The notes: generated from the letters alone by a model not told the origin. Positions 41,678-51,384 are shown, numbered from the stretch's first letter. The stretch: 64,000 bases of DNA from Acidaminobacter sp. (GCA_009881125.1 WXFH01000056.1:91246-155245), one strand, 5' to 3'. Made by a program: numbers and translations.

Positions 41678-43276
41678 ATGAATAACATGGGTCAGCCAAT
41701 AATTGAAATGAAGCAAATCAGCAAATGCTTTGGCGAAGCTCGTGCCCTGGACCAAGTTGATCTGTCCCTTTGGGCGGGAGAAATCCATGGGCTTGTCGGC
41801 TCCAACGGTTCAGGTAAAAGTACCTTGCTCAATATCTTGAATGGGCATCCTGTCATAGCGGAAACAGGAGGCTTTAGTGGGGAAATAAGGGTAGCGGGTC
41901 AGACAGCTTCGCCAGGGAGCATTGTGGAAGCTATACAGCAGGGTATAGGTATGGTTCATCAGGAGTTTGCCTTAATGCCTGAAATGAGCGTCAAGGACAA
42001 CCTGAGGGCAGGATACGAGGTTTCAAACCCTCTGATCGACCGTCTTGTGGGGGCATCATTTTCTCCAATTTTAGAAGTTGAAAACCGAAGGCTGGCTTCT
42101 GAGGCCCTGGCTTCTCTTGGGATAGAGCTCAATATGGATGAAAAAGTCCGCAACCTGCCGGTCCATCTCAAGCAATTTGTAGAAATTGGAAGGGAGGTAG
42201 GTAGAGACGGTCTTCGTCTCTTAATTTTGGATGAGCCTACGGCCTCCATGAGTCAGGAAAATGCAAAGGACATGATGGAGGCCTTAAAAAGACTTAAACA
42301 AAAGGGGATTGTCATTCTCTTTGTTTCACATCGACTGGAAGAAGTCGTCTCTTTATGTGACAGAGTAACTGTCCTCAGGGACGGACGTGTCGTAAGTCAG
42401 CACCTCGCGCCAGAGCTTGACCCTGAGAAACTTGCACTCGACATGATCGGTGAGGGTGTCCTCAAAGCTCAGCATTTCAGGGAAGAAAACATGACGGAAA
42501 CGGTTTTCCTCAAAATGAAGCAGGTAGCGTCCAGGACTGAATCCATCGCCTCAGCAGGGATAAGTCTTGAGGTCAATAAGGGCGAAGTTATGGGACTGAC
42601 GGGTTTAGCAGGCCATGGCTTTACTATGCCGGGTAATTTCTTGATGGGAGGTGTGCCGTGGACGGGGGAAATCGAACTGGACGGACAACGTTTAAGCTCG
42701 GGCTCCATTCAGGAAGCATTGAGGCAGGGCGCCTTCATGTTGCCTGATGAACGCAAGGAGCTGGGTCTTATGCTCCACGCTTCCATAAGTGAGAATATTG
42801 CCTTTGCTGCCAGACATAATTTGAAGCGCTTTATCAGCAGGCTTTGGCCTCTGCCTTTTGGACTGTCAAATCAGCAGCAGGCGGATGCGTTCGCGCTTGA
42901 GATGATCAGAGCTTTAGGGATCAAGTGCAGAGGCCCCCATCAGCATGTCAGGGAGCTCAGCGGAGGAAATCAGCAAAAGGTATGCATCGCACGGGCCATT
43001 GCCATGTCTCCTAAGCTTCTGTTTGTAGGTGAGCCCACAAGAGGCATGGACATCCAATCAAAAGAAATGGTGCTGAAGCTGCTGATTGAGATGAACAGGA
43101 CTATCGGCACAACTTTGATTATTGCCTCAAGTGAGTTGGAGGAGCTCATCAGGCTTTGTGACAGGATCGCGGTTTTCAGGGACGGCGAGGTCGTGAAAGT
43201 TTTTAAGGCATTAGAGGATCCAAAGCAGATGATTCGAGTCATGTCTGGGGAGAGGGGGCATAGGGATGCGCATTAA
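41678..43276 (+). CDS. ABC importer ATPase, tandem-domain (RbsA-like)
   Basis: A 532-residue ATPase with two nucleotide-binding domains, as in ribose/BMP-type importers. The N-half has Walker A GSNGSGKST and Walker B LLILDEPTASM; its signature region NLPVHLKQFVEIGREV departs from LSGGQ. The C-half has a degenerate Walker A (GLAGHGFTMPG, lacking the GKS/T lysine) but an intact LSGGNQQKV signature and LLFVGEPTRGMD. This asymmetry, with one competent site, is normal for the family. Start chosen at ATG 41678 or 41687; longer starts fall in the hairpin. Confidence 0.88.
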   Translation: MNNMGQPIIEMKQISKCFGEARALDQVDLSLWAGEIHGLVGSNGSGKSTLLNILNGHPVIAETGGFSGEIRVAGQTASPGSIVEAIQQGIGMVHQEFALMPEMSVKDNLRAGYEVSNPLIDRLVGASFSPILEVENRRLASEALASLGIELNMDEKVRNLPVHLKQFVEIGREVGRDGLRLLILDEPTASMSQENAKDMMEALKRLKQKGIVILFVSHRLEEVVSLCDRVTVLRDGRVVSQHLAPELDPEKLALDMIGEGVLKAQHFREENMTETVFLKMKQVASRTESIASAGISLEVNKGEVMGLTGLAGHGFTMPGNFLMGGVPWTGEIELDGQRLSSGSIQEALRQGAFMLPDERKELGLMLHASISENIAFAARHNLKRFISRLWPLPFGLSNQQQADAFALEMIRALGIKCRGPHQHVRELSGGNQQKVCIARAIAMSPKLLFVGEPTRGMDIQSKEMVLKLLIEMNRTIGTTLIIASSELEELIRLCDRIAVFRDGEVVKVFKALEDPKQMIRVMSGERGHRDAH

Positions 43277-44291
43277 ATTAAAGCCGCCGACCATAGTGAT
43301 CCTCATCTATTTGGCCATGCTGCTCGCTGGCGGCTTTTATGTCGGGTTGCCGCTATTCCCCATTCTGAGCGAATCCATGGTCAAATTCGCGATGAATGGG
43401 ATCATGGTCTTATCTCTTCTGCCAATGATTCACGCTGGAGTAGGTTTGAATTTTGGAATGCCGGTTGGGTTAAGTGCGGCACTGGTTGGCATGAGTCTGG
43501 CGATACAATTCAAACTACAGGGGGGTGTCGGCTTTTTGTCCTCGCTGGTTTTCGCGATTGCTATAGCCGTAGTATTTGGCGCTGCCTATGGGAAATTACT
43601 TAACCGGCTTAAAGGTCGGGAAGAAATTGCCGGCGTTTTCACTGGCTTTGCCTTTATTCCACTCATGAATATATTTTGGACGGTGGCACCGTTCACCAAT
43701 CGGCAAATGCTTTATCCTGTGGGCGGTGTAGGTCTTAGGCCCAAGATCAGCCTGGATGGGTACTTCAGATTTATCCTGGATGAGACGCTGGTGATCCAAC
43801 TCGGAAAAATTTCTATCCCACTAGGGCTCTTATTATTTTATGCCCTGGTCGTTGCGGTAATTGCACTGATCTTTAAAACGCAAAACGGGAAGGCTATGGC
43901 TGCGCTTAGGCTTAACAGCGGCTTCGCAAGGCTCTCCGGTGTGGATGAGAACCGCGTCAGGCTTTTGGCGGTCATCCTTTCCACGGCCATAGCGGCCGTT
44001 GGTATGTGCGTTTACAGTCAAAGCTTCGGCTTTGTGCAGCTTTATGACGGGGCTTCCATGTTGACCTTTCCAGCGCTTTCGGCCTTGTTGATCGGCGGCG
44101 GCGGAAGCAGACAGGCGACGATCACGAACGCTGTGGCAGGGGCTTATCTCTATCAGTTTGTCTATCTCCTCAGTGTTCCGGTTGCGAATGCCATCCTGAT
44201 TCCGGAATTAGCTGAGCTCCTTAGAATGATCATCACTAATGGCGTAATTTTATTTGCTATGCTGATGGAAAGGAGATGGCAGCATGCTTAA
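43266..44291 (+). CDS. ABC importer permease (RbsC/BMP-type), first
   Basis: A 341-residue protein with about nine helices of the branched-chain/ribose permease family. It has GVGLNFGMPVGLSAALVGM near residue 60 and an EEIAGVFTGFAFIPLMNI cytosolic coupling segment. ATG overlaps the ATPase gene by 11 bases. It pairs with the next gene to form the heterodimeric channel. Confidence 0.88.
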   Translation: MRIKLKPPTIVILIYLAMLLAGGFYVGLPLFPILSESMVKFAMNGIMVLSLLPMIHAGVGLNFGMPVGLSAALVGMSLAIQFKLQGGVGFLSSLVFAIAIAVVFGAAYGKLLNRLKGREEIAGVFTGFAFIPLMNIFWTVAPFTNRQMLYPVGGVGLRPKISLDGYFRFILDETLVIQLGKISIPLGLLLFYALVVAVIALIFKTQNGKAMAALRLNSGFARLSGVDENRVRLLAVILSTAIAAVGMCVYSQSFGFVQLYDGASMLTFPALSALLIGGGGSRQATITNAVAGAYLYQFVYLLSVPVANAILIPELAELLRMIITNGVILFAMLMERRWQHA

Positions 44292-45390
44292 ATTCAGGGT
44301 TTTTCCAACACATCGCCAAAGCCGTGGCTCAGGTACCGATACCAGCTGTGATGGCATGATGTTTCACGAAAAAGGCAAAAATCAGCTTATCGCTAATTTT
44401 CTCCGCAAGCATCTCTTGACGCTGATCTTTGGAGTGCTGTGCTGGGTTGGCTTCAATGCCGCCGGGGTCAGTCTTGGCTTTGTCGGCGGGGAGTTGTACG
44501 TCAGGACAGTCAGAAATGCTGTGACGATTCTGGCGCTGCTTATCCCCATTCTCGCAGGCATGGGGCTTAATTTCGCCATCATTATAGGGGCTATGATTTC
44601 GCAGCTTTCCATGATTATCATTTCTGACTTCTCGATTCCTGGCCTTGGTGGAATCTTTGCTGCTTTCGCTCTGACACTTATGCTGTGTTTCATCTTCGGA
44701 CATCTGATCGGTCGGATCATGAATGCGGCAAAAGGGAAAGAGATGATTGTCGGGATTGTGACGGGCTATCTGGGCTCTAATATGTATCAGATGCTTTTTC
44801 TAGTGGGCTACGGCACGCTGATCATGCCCAGGAATCCTGAAATCCTGTTGTCCAGAGGCATTGGCATGAGGAACATGATTGATATTCAGGGCTACAGGGC
44901 TGTGTTTATGAACAGCCCCTTGCTGATTTTCACCATAGTTTGCGCCGCGGCTGGGTTCATTTATTACCTTCAGTGGACAAAACTTGGAAGGCGTTTTGCC
45001 ATTCTCGGTGAAGGGATGCAAACCGCCCAGCTCCTGGGTATTGATGTCGATAAAACGCGAATAGCGGCCATAATTCTGTCGACGATACTGGCAGGCGTCG
45101 GACATCTTATGTTTATTATTGAAATGGGAAATGTTAATGTGTATACCGGACATCTCAACATTGACATTTTCTCCAGTGCGGCCCTGCTTGCTGGAGGGGC
45201 TTCTCTCAAGTATGCCCGCATTCGTCATGTATTTATTGGGCTGTTTCTGTTTCACACATTATTTATTGTCTCGCCTTTGGCGGGTCAAAATATTTTCAAT
45301 AGCGCAGCCATTGGGGAATATTTCCGAAGCTTCGCGGCGTATGCGACAATTGTGCTGGCGTTGGTGCTGAATCAGAGAAAGCGAGCATGA
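44284..45390 (+). CDS. ABC importer permease (RbsC/BMP-type), second
   Basis: A 368-residue permease homologous to the preceding one (GMGLNFAIIIGAMISQLSM, EMIVGIVTGYLGSNMYQM). The first ~40 residues are polar and not part of the fold; an alternative start near MFHEKGKN (44359) is possible. It overlaps the previous gene by eight bases. The operon ends at a bidirectional terminator. Confidence 0.87.
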   Translation: MLKFRVFPTHRQSRGSGTDTSCDGMMFHEKGKNQLIANFLRKHLLTLIFGVLCWVGFNAAGVSLGFVGGELYVRTVRNAVTILALLIPILAGMGLNFAIIIGAMISQLSMIIISDFSIPGLGGIFAAFALTLMLCFIFGHLIGRIMNAAKGKEMIVGIVTGYLGSNMYQMLFLVGYGTLIMPRNPEILLSRGIGMRNMIDIQGYRAVFMNSPLLIFTIVCAAAGFIYYLQWTKLGRRFAILGEGMQTAQLLGIDVDKTRIAAIILSTILAGVGHLMFIIEMGNVNVYTGHLNIDIFSSAALLAGGASLKYARIRHVFIGLFLFHTLFIVSPLAGQNIFNSAAIGEYFRSFAAYATIVLALVLNQRKRA

Positions 45391-45445
45391 GCTAAATTAT
45401 AATTATCAGATCATCTTGAAAGTTGTTACACAGGATATAGGACGC

Positions 45446-45496
45446 AAAAAAGCGATGCCATTGAGCCGAACGGCTCAAATTAGCATCGCTTTTTTA
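45446..45496. terminator. Bidirectional terminator between the two importer operons
   Basis: AAAAAAGCGATGC (45446-45458) pairs with GCATCGCTTTTTT (45483-45495), with an inner GAGCCG/CGGCTC hairpin. It also overlaps the stop codon of the minus-strand ATPase. Confidence 0.92.
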
Positions 45497-46471
45497 TCTC
45501 AATATTTTTATATGTTCATTTATATTAAAGTCAAAACGGATCGTGTCCCCCACTTTAAAAGGATAAGCTTTAATTTGCTTTGTAAATGCCTCGGCAACAA
45601 GATCGCGCTCCTGCCAAACCAACTTTATCTTCTGAATACTCCCAAGGTATTCAACCCATGTGACAACACCTTCCTCTGCGCCATCCGGCGTCAGTTTAAT
45701 GGTATCAGGCCGGCACATCGTCACACCGTGTTCATCTTCAAAAAAATTGCACTCGCCCATGAAGCTTGCCACAAAGCGGTTGACGGGCGCTTCGTAAACT
45801 TCTACAGGCGCTCCGGTCTGAAGGATTTGGCCATCTTTCATAATGACAATCCGATCCGCAATAGCCATGGCTTCTTCCTGATCATGGGTGACATACACAC
45901 TCGTTATGCCGTACTCCTTTTGAATGCTTCTGATTTCCTGGCGCATAGCAACTCTTAGTTTTTCATCAAGATTGCTGAGGGGCTCGTCAAATAATAGCAC
46001 ATCCGGATTGACCACCAGACTGCGGGCTAGGGCGACTCTCTGCTGTTGGCCGCCGCTGAGCTCCTGGATTTTACGCGAGCCAAGGCTCGTTAGCTGAACC
46101 TTCTCCATAATCTGTGACACTTCACGCTGCCTGGTAGCAGCGTCTTTCTTTCGCATAAGGAGACCATACTCTATGTTTTCTGTCACCGTCATATGCGGGA
46201 ACAGCGCATAGCTTTGAAAGACCATGGCGGCGTTTCTCTTTTGGGGTGCCCAAGCACTGACCTCCTCATTGCCAAAGTAAATTTGGCCGCGGTCCGGATC
46301 CAGGGGGATCAGACCTGCAATAATCCGAAGAAGTGTCGTCTTGCCGCAGCCGGAAGGGCCCAGCAGCGCTACGAGTTCACCCTGGGAGACCTCCAGATCA
46401 ATGTCATCAAGCGCCTTGTGAGTGCCATAAAAATGAGAAATACCTTTAAGCCGAATGTCGATCTGAATCAC
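45494..46471 (-). CDS. ABC importer ATPase (AfuC/PotA-like)
   Basis: A 325-residue ATPase: Walker A GPSGCGKTT, Q-loop VFQSYALFPHMTV, signature ELSGGQQQRVALARSL, Walker B VLLFDEPLSNLD, switch VTHDQEEAM, then a C-terminal TOBE-like regulatory domain. GTG start at 46471, preceded by GAGGATCGAG. Last gene of a minus-strand operon (binding protein, permease, PP2C, ATPase), overlapping the PP2C gene by 26 bases. Confidence 0.92.
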   Translation of the reverse strand: MIQIDIRLKGISHFYGTHKALDDIDLEVSQGELVALLGPSGCGKTTLLRIIAGLIPLDPDRGQIYFGNEEVSAWAPQKRNAAMVFQSYALFPHMTVTENIEYGLLMRKKDAATRQREVSQIMEKVQLTSLGSRKIQELSGGQQQRVALARSLVVNPDVLLFDEPLSNLDEKLRVAMRQEIRSIQKEYGITSVYVTHDQEEAMAIADRIVIMKDGQILQTGAPVEVYEAPVNRFVASFMGECNFFEDEHGVTMCRPDTIKLTPDGAEEGVVTWVEYLGSIQKIKLVWQERDLVAEAFTKQIKAYPFKVGDTIRFDFNINEHIKILR

Positions 46472-47309
46472 CTCGATCCTCGAACTCTATCAGGACAATC
46501 GTCGCATCGTCATGGGTTTTCAATCTTTGGAGCTTAACCTTCGCGGCGTCCTCCTTCTCGTGCTGCCGGAGTTCCTCGACCATCGGCTCAAGTCCTCTGG
46601 TGCGAAAGGCTTCAATGAGCGCATCCCGCTGGTAAAACCGGTCAAGGGGGCTGATGCCATCTGTGGTGAGCAAGCAGCTTTCCAGGGAGTCCAGCGCGAC
46701 AGTATGATAAATTCCTTGCTGAATAGCCACCGGATCATGCGCCAGGATATAGTAGCCACCTTTAGTATTCATCTGCATGCGGTGCTCCCTGAGCAAAGCA
46801 AGCTCCTCTGCTGTAAAATCCTTAAAAACACAGAAATTTTGCCGATGGGCATTGCCATTCATCATCGCAATAACTTTGGCATCCAGATGCTTCAGACTGT
46901 CATCAGTGATCACTTGGACCTGCCCTTTTTTATCTTTCAGGGAAATTTCCGCATCTCCCAGGACAAAGCACTCCAGATCCCCGTTGACTGTTCTGACTAC
47001 TGCCAGCGCCGAGGACACCTGCTCCAGGCTCGAGAGGCTTTCAACAGGCTTGAAGGTCGAAAAGGCCTCGTTGAAGGCATGGACTCCTGCCTCCAGGATC
47101 TCGTGAAGTGACTTGTCCAACTGATCCAAGTGGGTCGTCAAATAGTCATGCCACCAGTGGACCATCCAGACGACGTCGTTTTCTGCAGGTGTATACCTGG
47201 AATCGACCAGAGCGGAGGCGCCGTCCATGACAAAGGCACTGTGGCGGGTGACACCGTAGATATCCTCATTTGAAGATTTGATGCTATGGGTATAAGCTGT
47301 CGTTTTCAT
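46446..47309 (-). CDS. PP2C-type protein phosphatase within a transporter operon
   Basis: A 287-residue protein with PP2C/PPM landmarks: SSNEDIYGV, FVMDGASALVDSRY (the metal-binding DG), LLTTDGISPLDRF and the C-terminal THDDATIVLIEF (the metal-binding DD). It should be a Mn/Mg-dependent serine/threonine phosphatase, or a PPM-fold phosphatase on a small phospho-compound. It lies between the permease and the ATPase genes, overlapping the ATPase by 26 bases, so it is made in step with the importer. The parallel operon at 52841 lacks it. Its target is unknown. Confidence 0.85.
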   Translation of the reverse strand: MKTTAYTHSIKSSNEDIYGVTRHSAFVMDGASALVDSRYTPAENDVVWMVHWWHDYLTTHLDQLDKSLHEILEAGVHAFNEAFSTFKPVESLSSLEQVSSALAVVRTVNGDLECFVLGDAEISLKDKKGQVQVITDDSLKHLDAKVIAMMNGNAHRQNFCVFKDFTAEELALLREHRMQMNTKGGYYILAHDPVAIQQGIYHTVALDSLESCLLTTDGISPLDRFYQRDALIEAFRTRGLEPMVEELRQHEKEDAAKVKLQRLKTHDDATIVLIEFEDRGDSDRHSA

Positions 47310-47322
47310 AAGGTTTACCTCT

Positions 47323-48945
47323 CTATTCCGTCAGACTCTGTAATTTTCTTATCAAGGCCGCGCCAATGAACGTCAAAGCCAGTACCAGGGCGCCGTAAGC
47401 CATAGCGAGACCAATGTTGAACTCAAAGATGCTGTTGACCATGGCAATCGAAATGGGCCTGTTGGAAGCAGTGTATAAAAAAGCGGAAATGGTATATTCA
47501 CCGAGACTTCTGATGAAGACGAGCAGGAGACCTGCCCAAATCCCAGGGGCAATCAACGGTAGGGTTATTCTCAGGAAGGTCGCGGGATTACTGGCGCCTA
47601 ATGTTTTCGAAGCCTCAGCGTATTCACTTTTAAGACGCTGATAGGAGAGGGAGACGGATCGAGCGGCCATCGGCAAAAGGCTTACAAAATAGGCTATTGG
47701 AAGCAGAATCCAGGTTCCAAGAAGGGTTTGGCTGAAGCCGTTGATCATATTGATGGCAATAGCACTCGCCGGCATGGCAAAAGGCAGCATAACCATAAAC
47801 TCAATCAGCGGTCTGGTCTTAGACGTTGTCTTTGTGAGAATATAAGATGCCGGAATGGAAACCATTACAGCTGCAAGCGAAGCGAACAGAGCCATCTTCA
47901 CACTGTTGGCGAAGGGTGCCAGGCTTCGGGGTTTGGTAAATATATTGATATAATTGTCAAAGCTGAATTCTCTTGGATAGATCTCAATCATCCAAGTTCC
48001 AGGCTTAACAAATGACAATACAATAATAGTCAGGATTGGAAGAAAAATCATCACCGCAAATCCGGATGCAATTACTATGGTAAGCGCCCTCAAGGCCTTG
48101 TTCTTGATTTTGACTGGTTGTAGTATGGATTCTCGAACGTTAGAGACAAAGGATGCCTTTCTTTCGTAAAGACGGGCGATACCGAGATAGCTCAAGGCAA
48201 AGAGCGATAGGACGACAACTTGAGAAGCGGCCAATTCAAGATACATATTAGCCTTGGCTAAAAGAATTTGAGTCGTAAGAACCTTATATCCCCCGCCGAT
48301 GATATTAGGTGCCGAAAAGGAACCAATGCCTGTCATGAAGGTCAAAATACTCGAACTGATCAGGGCTGGCTTGATGAAGGGGAAGACAATAGTGGTGAAG
48401 ACCTTCCATGGGGACGCGCCCAGGTTCATGCTGGCTTCAATGACGGAGCGGTCCAGTTGCTTGATGGCAACGGTCACATTCATATAAAAATAGATGTACT
48501 GTGTATAAGCGTGAACAAGCAGAATGCCGCTGAGACCGCCGAAACTATAGGGCGGCGAGTCAAGCCCGAAGAGGCTTTCAAGTGTCTTGGTGACCAAACC
48601 GCTTTCTCCATAGAGCTGTACAAAGGAGAAGACAATGATCAGACCCGGTACCACAAGGGGCAGCATCAAAACCTTATCAAGCATCCGGTTAAAAGGCACA
48701 TCAAAAAAATGGACAAAAAATGCCAAAAAAGTCCCAATCGCTCCGCAGATTAAGACCGTCAGCATACCCAGCACCAGGGTATTCTTAATAGCAACAAGGG
48801 ATCCAGGCGTTTTCAGTATATACTCATAGTTAGCAAAAGAAACGCCATGGTCAGTCTGAAAACTGACCATGAGCGTTCTAACAGCAGGGAATAATATGAA
48901 AACGCCTAAAATCAGAATCAAACTGATTTTAAGTCCATGCTTCAT
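47323..48945 (-). CDS. ABC importer permease, fused two-domain (AfuB/FbpB-like)
   Basis: A 540-residue protein with two tandem MetI-type permease domains, about 12 helices. Coupling-loop motifs occur twice: EASMNLGASPWKVFTTIVFPF near residue 175 and EASKTLGASNPATFLRITLPL near 455 (in parts). This fused layout is typical of ferric-ion, AEP and sugar-phosphate importers of the Afu/Fbp type. The ATG at 48945 has AAGGTG six bases upstream; a GTG three codons earlier overlaps that site. Confidence 0.9.
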   Translation of the reverse strand: MKHGLKISLILILGVFILFPAVRTLMVSFQTDHGVSFANYEYILKTPGSLVAIKNTLVLGMLTVLICGAIGTFLAFFVHFFDVPFNRMLDKVLMLPLVVPGLIIVFSFVQLYGESGLVTKTLESLFGLDSPPYSFGGLSGILLVHAYTQYIYFYMNVTVAIKQLDRSVIEASMNLGASPWKVFTTIVFPFIKPALISSSILTFMTGIGSFSAPNIIGGGYKVLTTQILLAKANMYLELAASQVVVLSLFALSYLGIARLYERKASFVSNVRESILQPVKIKNKALRALTIVIASGFAVMIFLPILTIIVLSFVKPGTWMIEIYPREFSFDNYINIFTKPRSLAPFANSVKMALFASLAAVMVSIPASYILTKTTSKTRPLIEFMVMLPFAMPASAIAINMINGFSQTLLGTWILLPIAYFVSLLPMAARSVSLSYQRLKSEYAEASKTLGASNPATFLRITLPLIAPGIWAGLLLVFIRSLGEYTISAFLYTASNRPISIAMVNSIFEFNIGLAMAYGALVLALTFIGAALIRKLQSLTE

Positions 48946-48955
48946 AATGCTCACC

Positions 48956-50038
48956 TTATTTTTTTACATCTTTATCTGAACTTTTAATCTCGGTATCCCA
49001 TTTTTGCATCCATTCGGATTGCTTAGCGGCAAGATCGGCCCAATCCACATCCATAACCTTGAATTTAATCTCGCTCATCCAGGCAGGGGCGCCTTCCAGG
49101 GCATCAGGATGCGTCGGCATGCGATTAAATGCGTTTGCAAGGAGGCTTTGGACCTCAGCGCTGCCGGCAAATTCAACAAATGCTTTGGCGGCTTCAGGAT
49201 GAGGCGCGTTCTTTATAACGGCGATGCCATCTGTAATAACCGGGGATCCGCTTTCCAGATCGACGATTTCGATTGGAAGGTTATTGTTGATTTTGTTGTC
49301 CATGATATCGTTCAAGACTGAAAAACTGATAGAGGCTTCTTTTCTGCCAATTGCCTGCATCATCAGGGAGCCACTGTCAAAGTACTGCTTCGTGTTTTGG
49401 TCCATGGCCTTCATGAACGCCCAGCCTTCGTCCAGTGTAGCGTTCTTTTCAAATTGCTGGAGCAAAGCAGAATACATCACTCTTGCAGATGAGGAAAGCG
49501 CGTTTCTGAATACCAACTGATTTGCATATTTTGAATCTGCGAGATCAGACCAATCTTTTGGCAGATCCTCAGCTTTAACGAGTTCCGTGTTGTAGAAGAG
49601 GATAACTGGCGTTTGAATAGTGCCATACCAGTAGTGCTCTGCATCTTTAAAGAGCGGATCAATGGAGGCATCCCAACTCGTTTGATAAGGTTCGAAGGCA
49701 TCCTGTGCTTTCAGATCCATAAACAGGTTGGAGGCGCCACCAAACATAACATCGGCTTGAGGATTGTTTTTCTCAGCGGCGACACGCTCAGAGAGCTCGC
49801 CTTTCAGGTTTATGTACTCGACTGCGACACCGGTTTCCTTGGTAAATTCAGTCGCGACGAGCTCCAGCAGATCTTCGCCGTGGGTGGAGTAAATGACGAC
49901 CTTTTCCTCGAGCTGCGGCGTTTCTGGCTGCTCCGCAGGGGTTGGTGTTTCTGTTTGAGGCTCTTCCTTAGCGCAGGCAGCAATGGAAAATACCAGCATT
50001 AAAATCAGCAATAAACTTGTGTACTTCTTTAGTGTCAT
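48956..50038 (-). CDS. ABC substrate-binding lipoprotein (AfuA/FbpA-like)
   Basis: A 360-residue extracellular binding protein. Lipobox IAAC near residue 21, a Pro/Glu/Thr linker, then the class II binding fold: KVVIYSTHGEDLLELVATEF, ADVMFGGASNLFMDLK, FYNTELVKAEDLPKDWSDL and SPVITDGIAVIKNAPHPEAAKAF (in parts). The family binds ferric iron, 2-aminoethylphosphonate or hexose phosphates; the iron Tyr pair cannot be placed with certainty. AAGGAG precedes the ATG. First gene of the PP2C-containing importer operon. Confidence 0.9.
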   Translation of the reverse strand: MTLKKYTSLLLILMLVFSIAACAKEEPQTETPTPAEQPETPQLEEKVVIYSTHGEDLLELVATEFTKETGVAVEYINLKGELSERVAAEKNNPQADVMFGGASNLFMDLKAQDAFEPYQTSWDASIDPLFKDAEHYWYGTIQTPVILFYNTELVKAEDLPKDWSDLADSKYANQLVFRNALSSSARVMYSALLQQFEKNATLDEGWAFMKAMDQNTKQYFDSGSLMMQAIGRKEASISFSVLNDIMDNKINNNLPIEIVDLESGSPVITDGIAVIKNAPHPEAAKAFVEFAGSAEVQSLLANAFNRMPTHPDALEGAPAWMSEIKFKVMDVDWADLAAKQSEWMQKWDTEIKSSDKDVKK

Positions 50039-50288
50039 AACTTGTCATCTCCTTGTTTGATAAGCTAATTAAATGAATTGATTTAAAATGCATAAAATAA
50101 TAAAAAGTACAACTTCATTTTAATGTTATCACCAAATACGACATATGTCATAATTATCAATTAATTTGATAGTCCGTGCGCAATGATTGAATATTTAGAT
50201 GAACCATTGATTTGGTCATATAGTTGTTGAATTTTGTGAAAATAAATTTAGACTAAAACTGTAATCAAATCAAAAAGGAGGAGTAGAA

Positions 50289-50945
50289 ATGGAATATGCA
50301 TTGCCCTTATTAGGAGATCGTTTTCCTGAAATGCAGGTGAAGACAACACATGGTATGAAGAAACTGCCAGCAGATTATAGCGAAAAGTGGTTTGTTTTGT
50401 TTAGTCATCCAGGTGATTTTACTCCAGTTTGCACAACTGAATTTGTCAGCTTTGCTATGAAGAATGACAAGTTTAAAAAGTTGAATGCTGAGCTGATTGG
50501 ATTATCTGTAGACCAAGTTTTCTCACATATCAAATGGGTAGATTGGATCAACGAAAATACGGATACAACGATTCCTTTTCCAGTAATTGCAGATGAGCTC
50601 GGCCTCGTTGCGACAAAACTTGGGATGCTTCATCCGGGGAAAGGAACCAATACTGTTCGCGCCGTTTTCATCATTGACCCTAACGGAATTCTCAGACTAA
50701 TGATGTATTATCCTCAAGAAATTGGTCGAAGTGTGGACGAAATTCTGCGTGTCCTAAATGCGTTACAGGTCACTGACAAACATGGCGTTGCTGCCCCTGA
50801 AAATTATCCGAATAACCCTTGGTTGGGTTCAGATGTAATAGTGCCACCTGCAAGGACAGAGGAACTTAAGGCTCAAAGACTGCAAGATGCGAAAGACGGA
50901 AAATTCACCTGTAAAGACTGGTGGCTTTGTCATAAATCTTTATAA
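50289..50945 (+). CDS. Peroxiredoxin (Prx6-type, with C-terminal CxDWWxC tail)
   Basis: A 218-residue AhpC/TSA-family peroxiredoxin. Peroxidatic Cys48 lies in [13 protein letters not shown]; Arg in [16 protein letters not shown] completes the site. The tail CKDWWLC (Cys208, Cys214) matches the C-terminal arm of archaeal and clostridial Prx6-like enzymes, where a C-terminal Cys resolves the sulfenic acid. It reduces hydrogen peroxide and organic peroxides and protects an anaerobe against air. AAAGGAGG precedes the ATG. Divergent from the PP2C importer operon. No convincing PerR box was found. Confidence 0.93.
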   Translation: MEYALPLLGDRFPEMQVKTTHGMKKLPADYSEKWFVLFSHPGDFTPVCTTEFVSFAMKNDKFKKLNAELIGLSVDQVFSHIKWVDWINENTDTTIPFPVIADELGLVATKLGMLHPGKGTNTVRAVFIIDPNGILRLMMYYPQEIGRSVDEILRVLNALQVTDKHGVAAPENYPNNPWLGSDVIVPPARTEELKAQRLQDAKDGKFTCKDWWLCHKSL

Positions 50946-50971
50946 TTATACTAAGGCAAAGCGTTATTTTA

Positions 50972-51022
50972 GGTTGGTGCAGTGAAAGTCAGAAAAAGAC
51001 TATTGCTGCGCCAACTTGTGAT
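50972..51022 (+). terminator. Terminator-like hairpin after the peroxiredoxin gene
   Basis: GTTGGTGCAG pairs with CTGCGCCAAC (one wobble) and is followed within a few bases by TTTTT. Confidence 0.65.
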
Positions 51023-51189
51023 TTTTGAATGAGTTAAGTGTAATGTTAGTCCTAAATTTATTTGGCCGATGACAGATAAAATAAAGAAGTTATCGAAAAA
51101 ATGGCCATTCGGTTGAAGCTGAAGCCTGAGATAATGGATGCGTTCTTCATGTACAATAAGGTTATTTCAAATATATGGAGGTGTTTTTT

Positions 51190-51384
51190 GTGATAACAAA
51201 GGAAACGATTATACTGGATCTCGTGTCGGATCATCCGGAAACGGAAGCTGTTTTTTCGAGGTATGATCCTGTGGAGGGGCAGTGTGTCCTTTGCAGCAAT
51301 TTGTTTGACACATTAGATGCGTTTTGCTCAGCATTCAATTTAGAAGTTGAAGAATTTTTAGAAGAAATAAAGCGTGTTTTATGA
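51190..51384 (+). CDS. DUF1858-like CxxC redox mini-protein
   Basis: A 64-residue protein starting at GTG 51190, six bases after GGAGGTG; an ATG 15 bases earlier lies on top of that ribosome site. The sequence ITKETIILDLVSDHPETEAVF plus CVLCSNLFDTLDAFCSAF (in parts) fits the DUF1858 / hybrid-cluster-associated redox-disulfide family with its CxxC. Such proteins are thought to act as small thiol redox partners. It stands alone, 245 bases after the peroxiredoxin. Confidence 0.75.
   Translation: MITKETIILDLVSDHPETEAVFSRYDPVEGQCVLCSNLFDTLDAFCSAFNLEVEEFLEEIKRVL

Noticed and set aside
45416..45958. Plus-strand ORF opposite the Afu-type ATPase
   Set aside because: It is the antisense shadow of a well-supported ABC ATPase gene.
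50041..50288. PerR box upstream of the peroxiredoxin
   Set aside because: AT-rich stretches resemble it only loosely; no good match to the TTATAAT-N-ATTATAA pattern.
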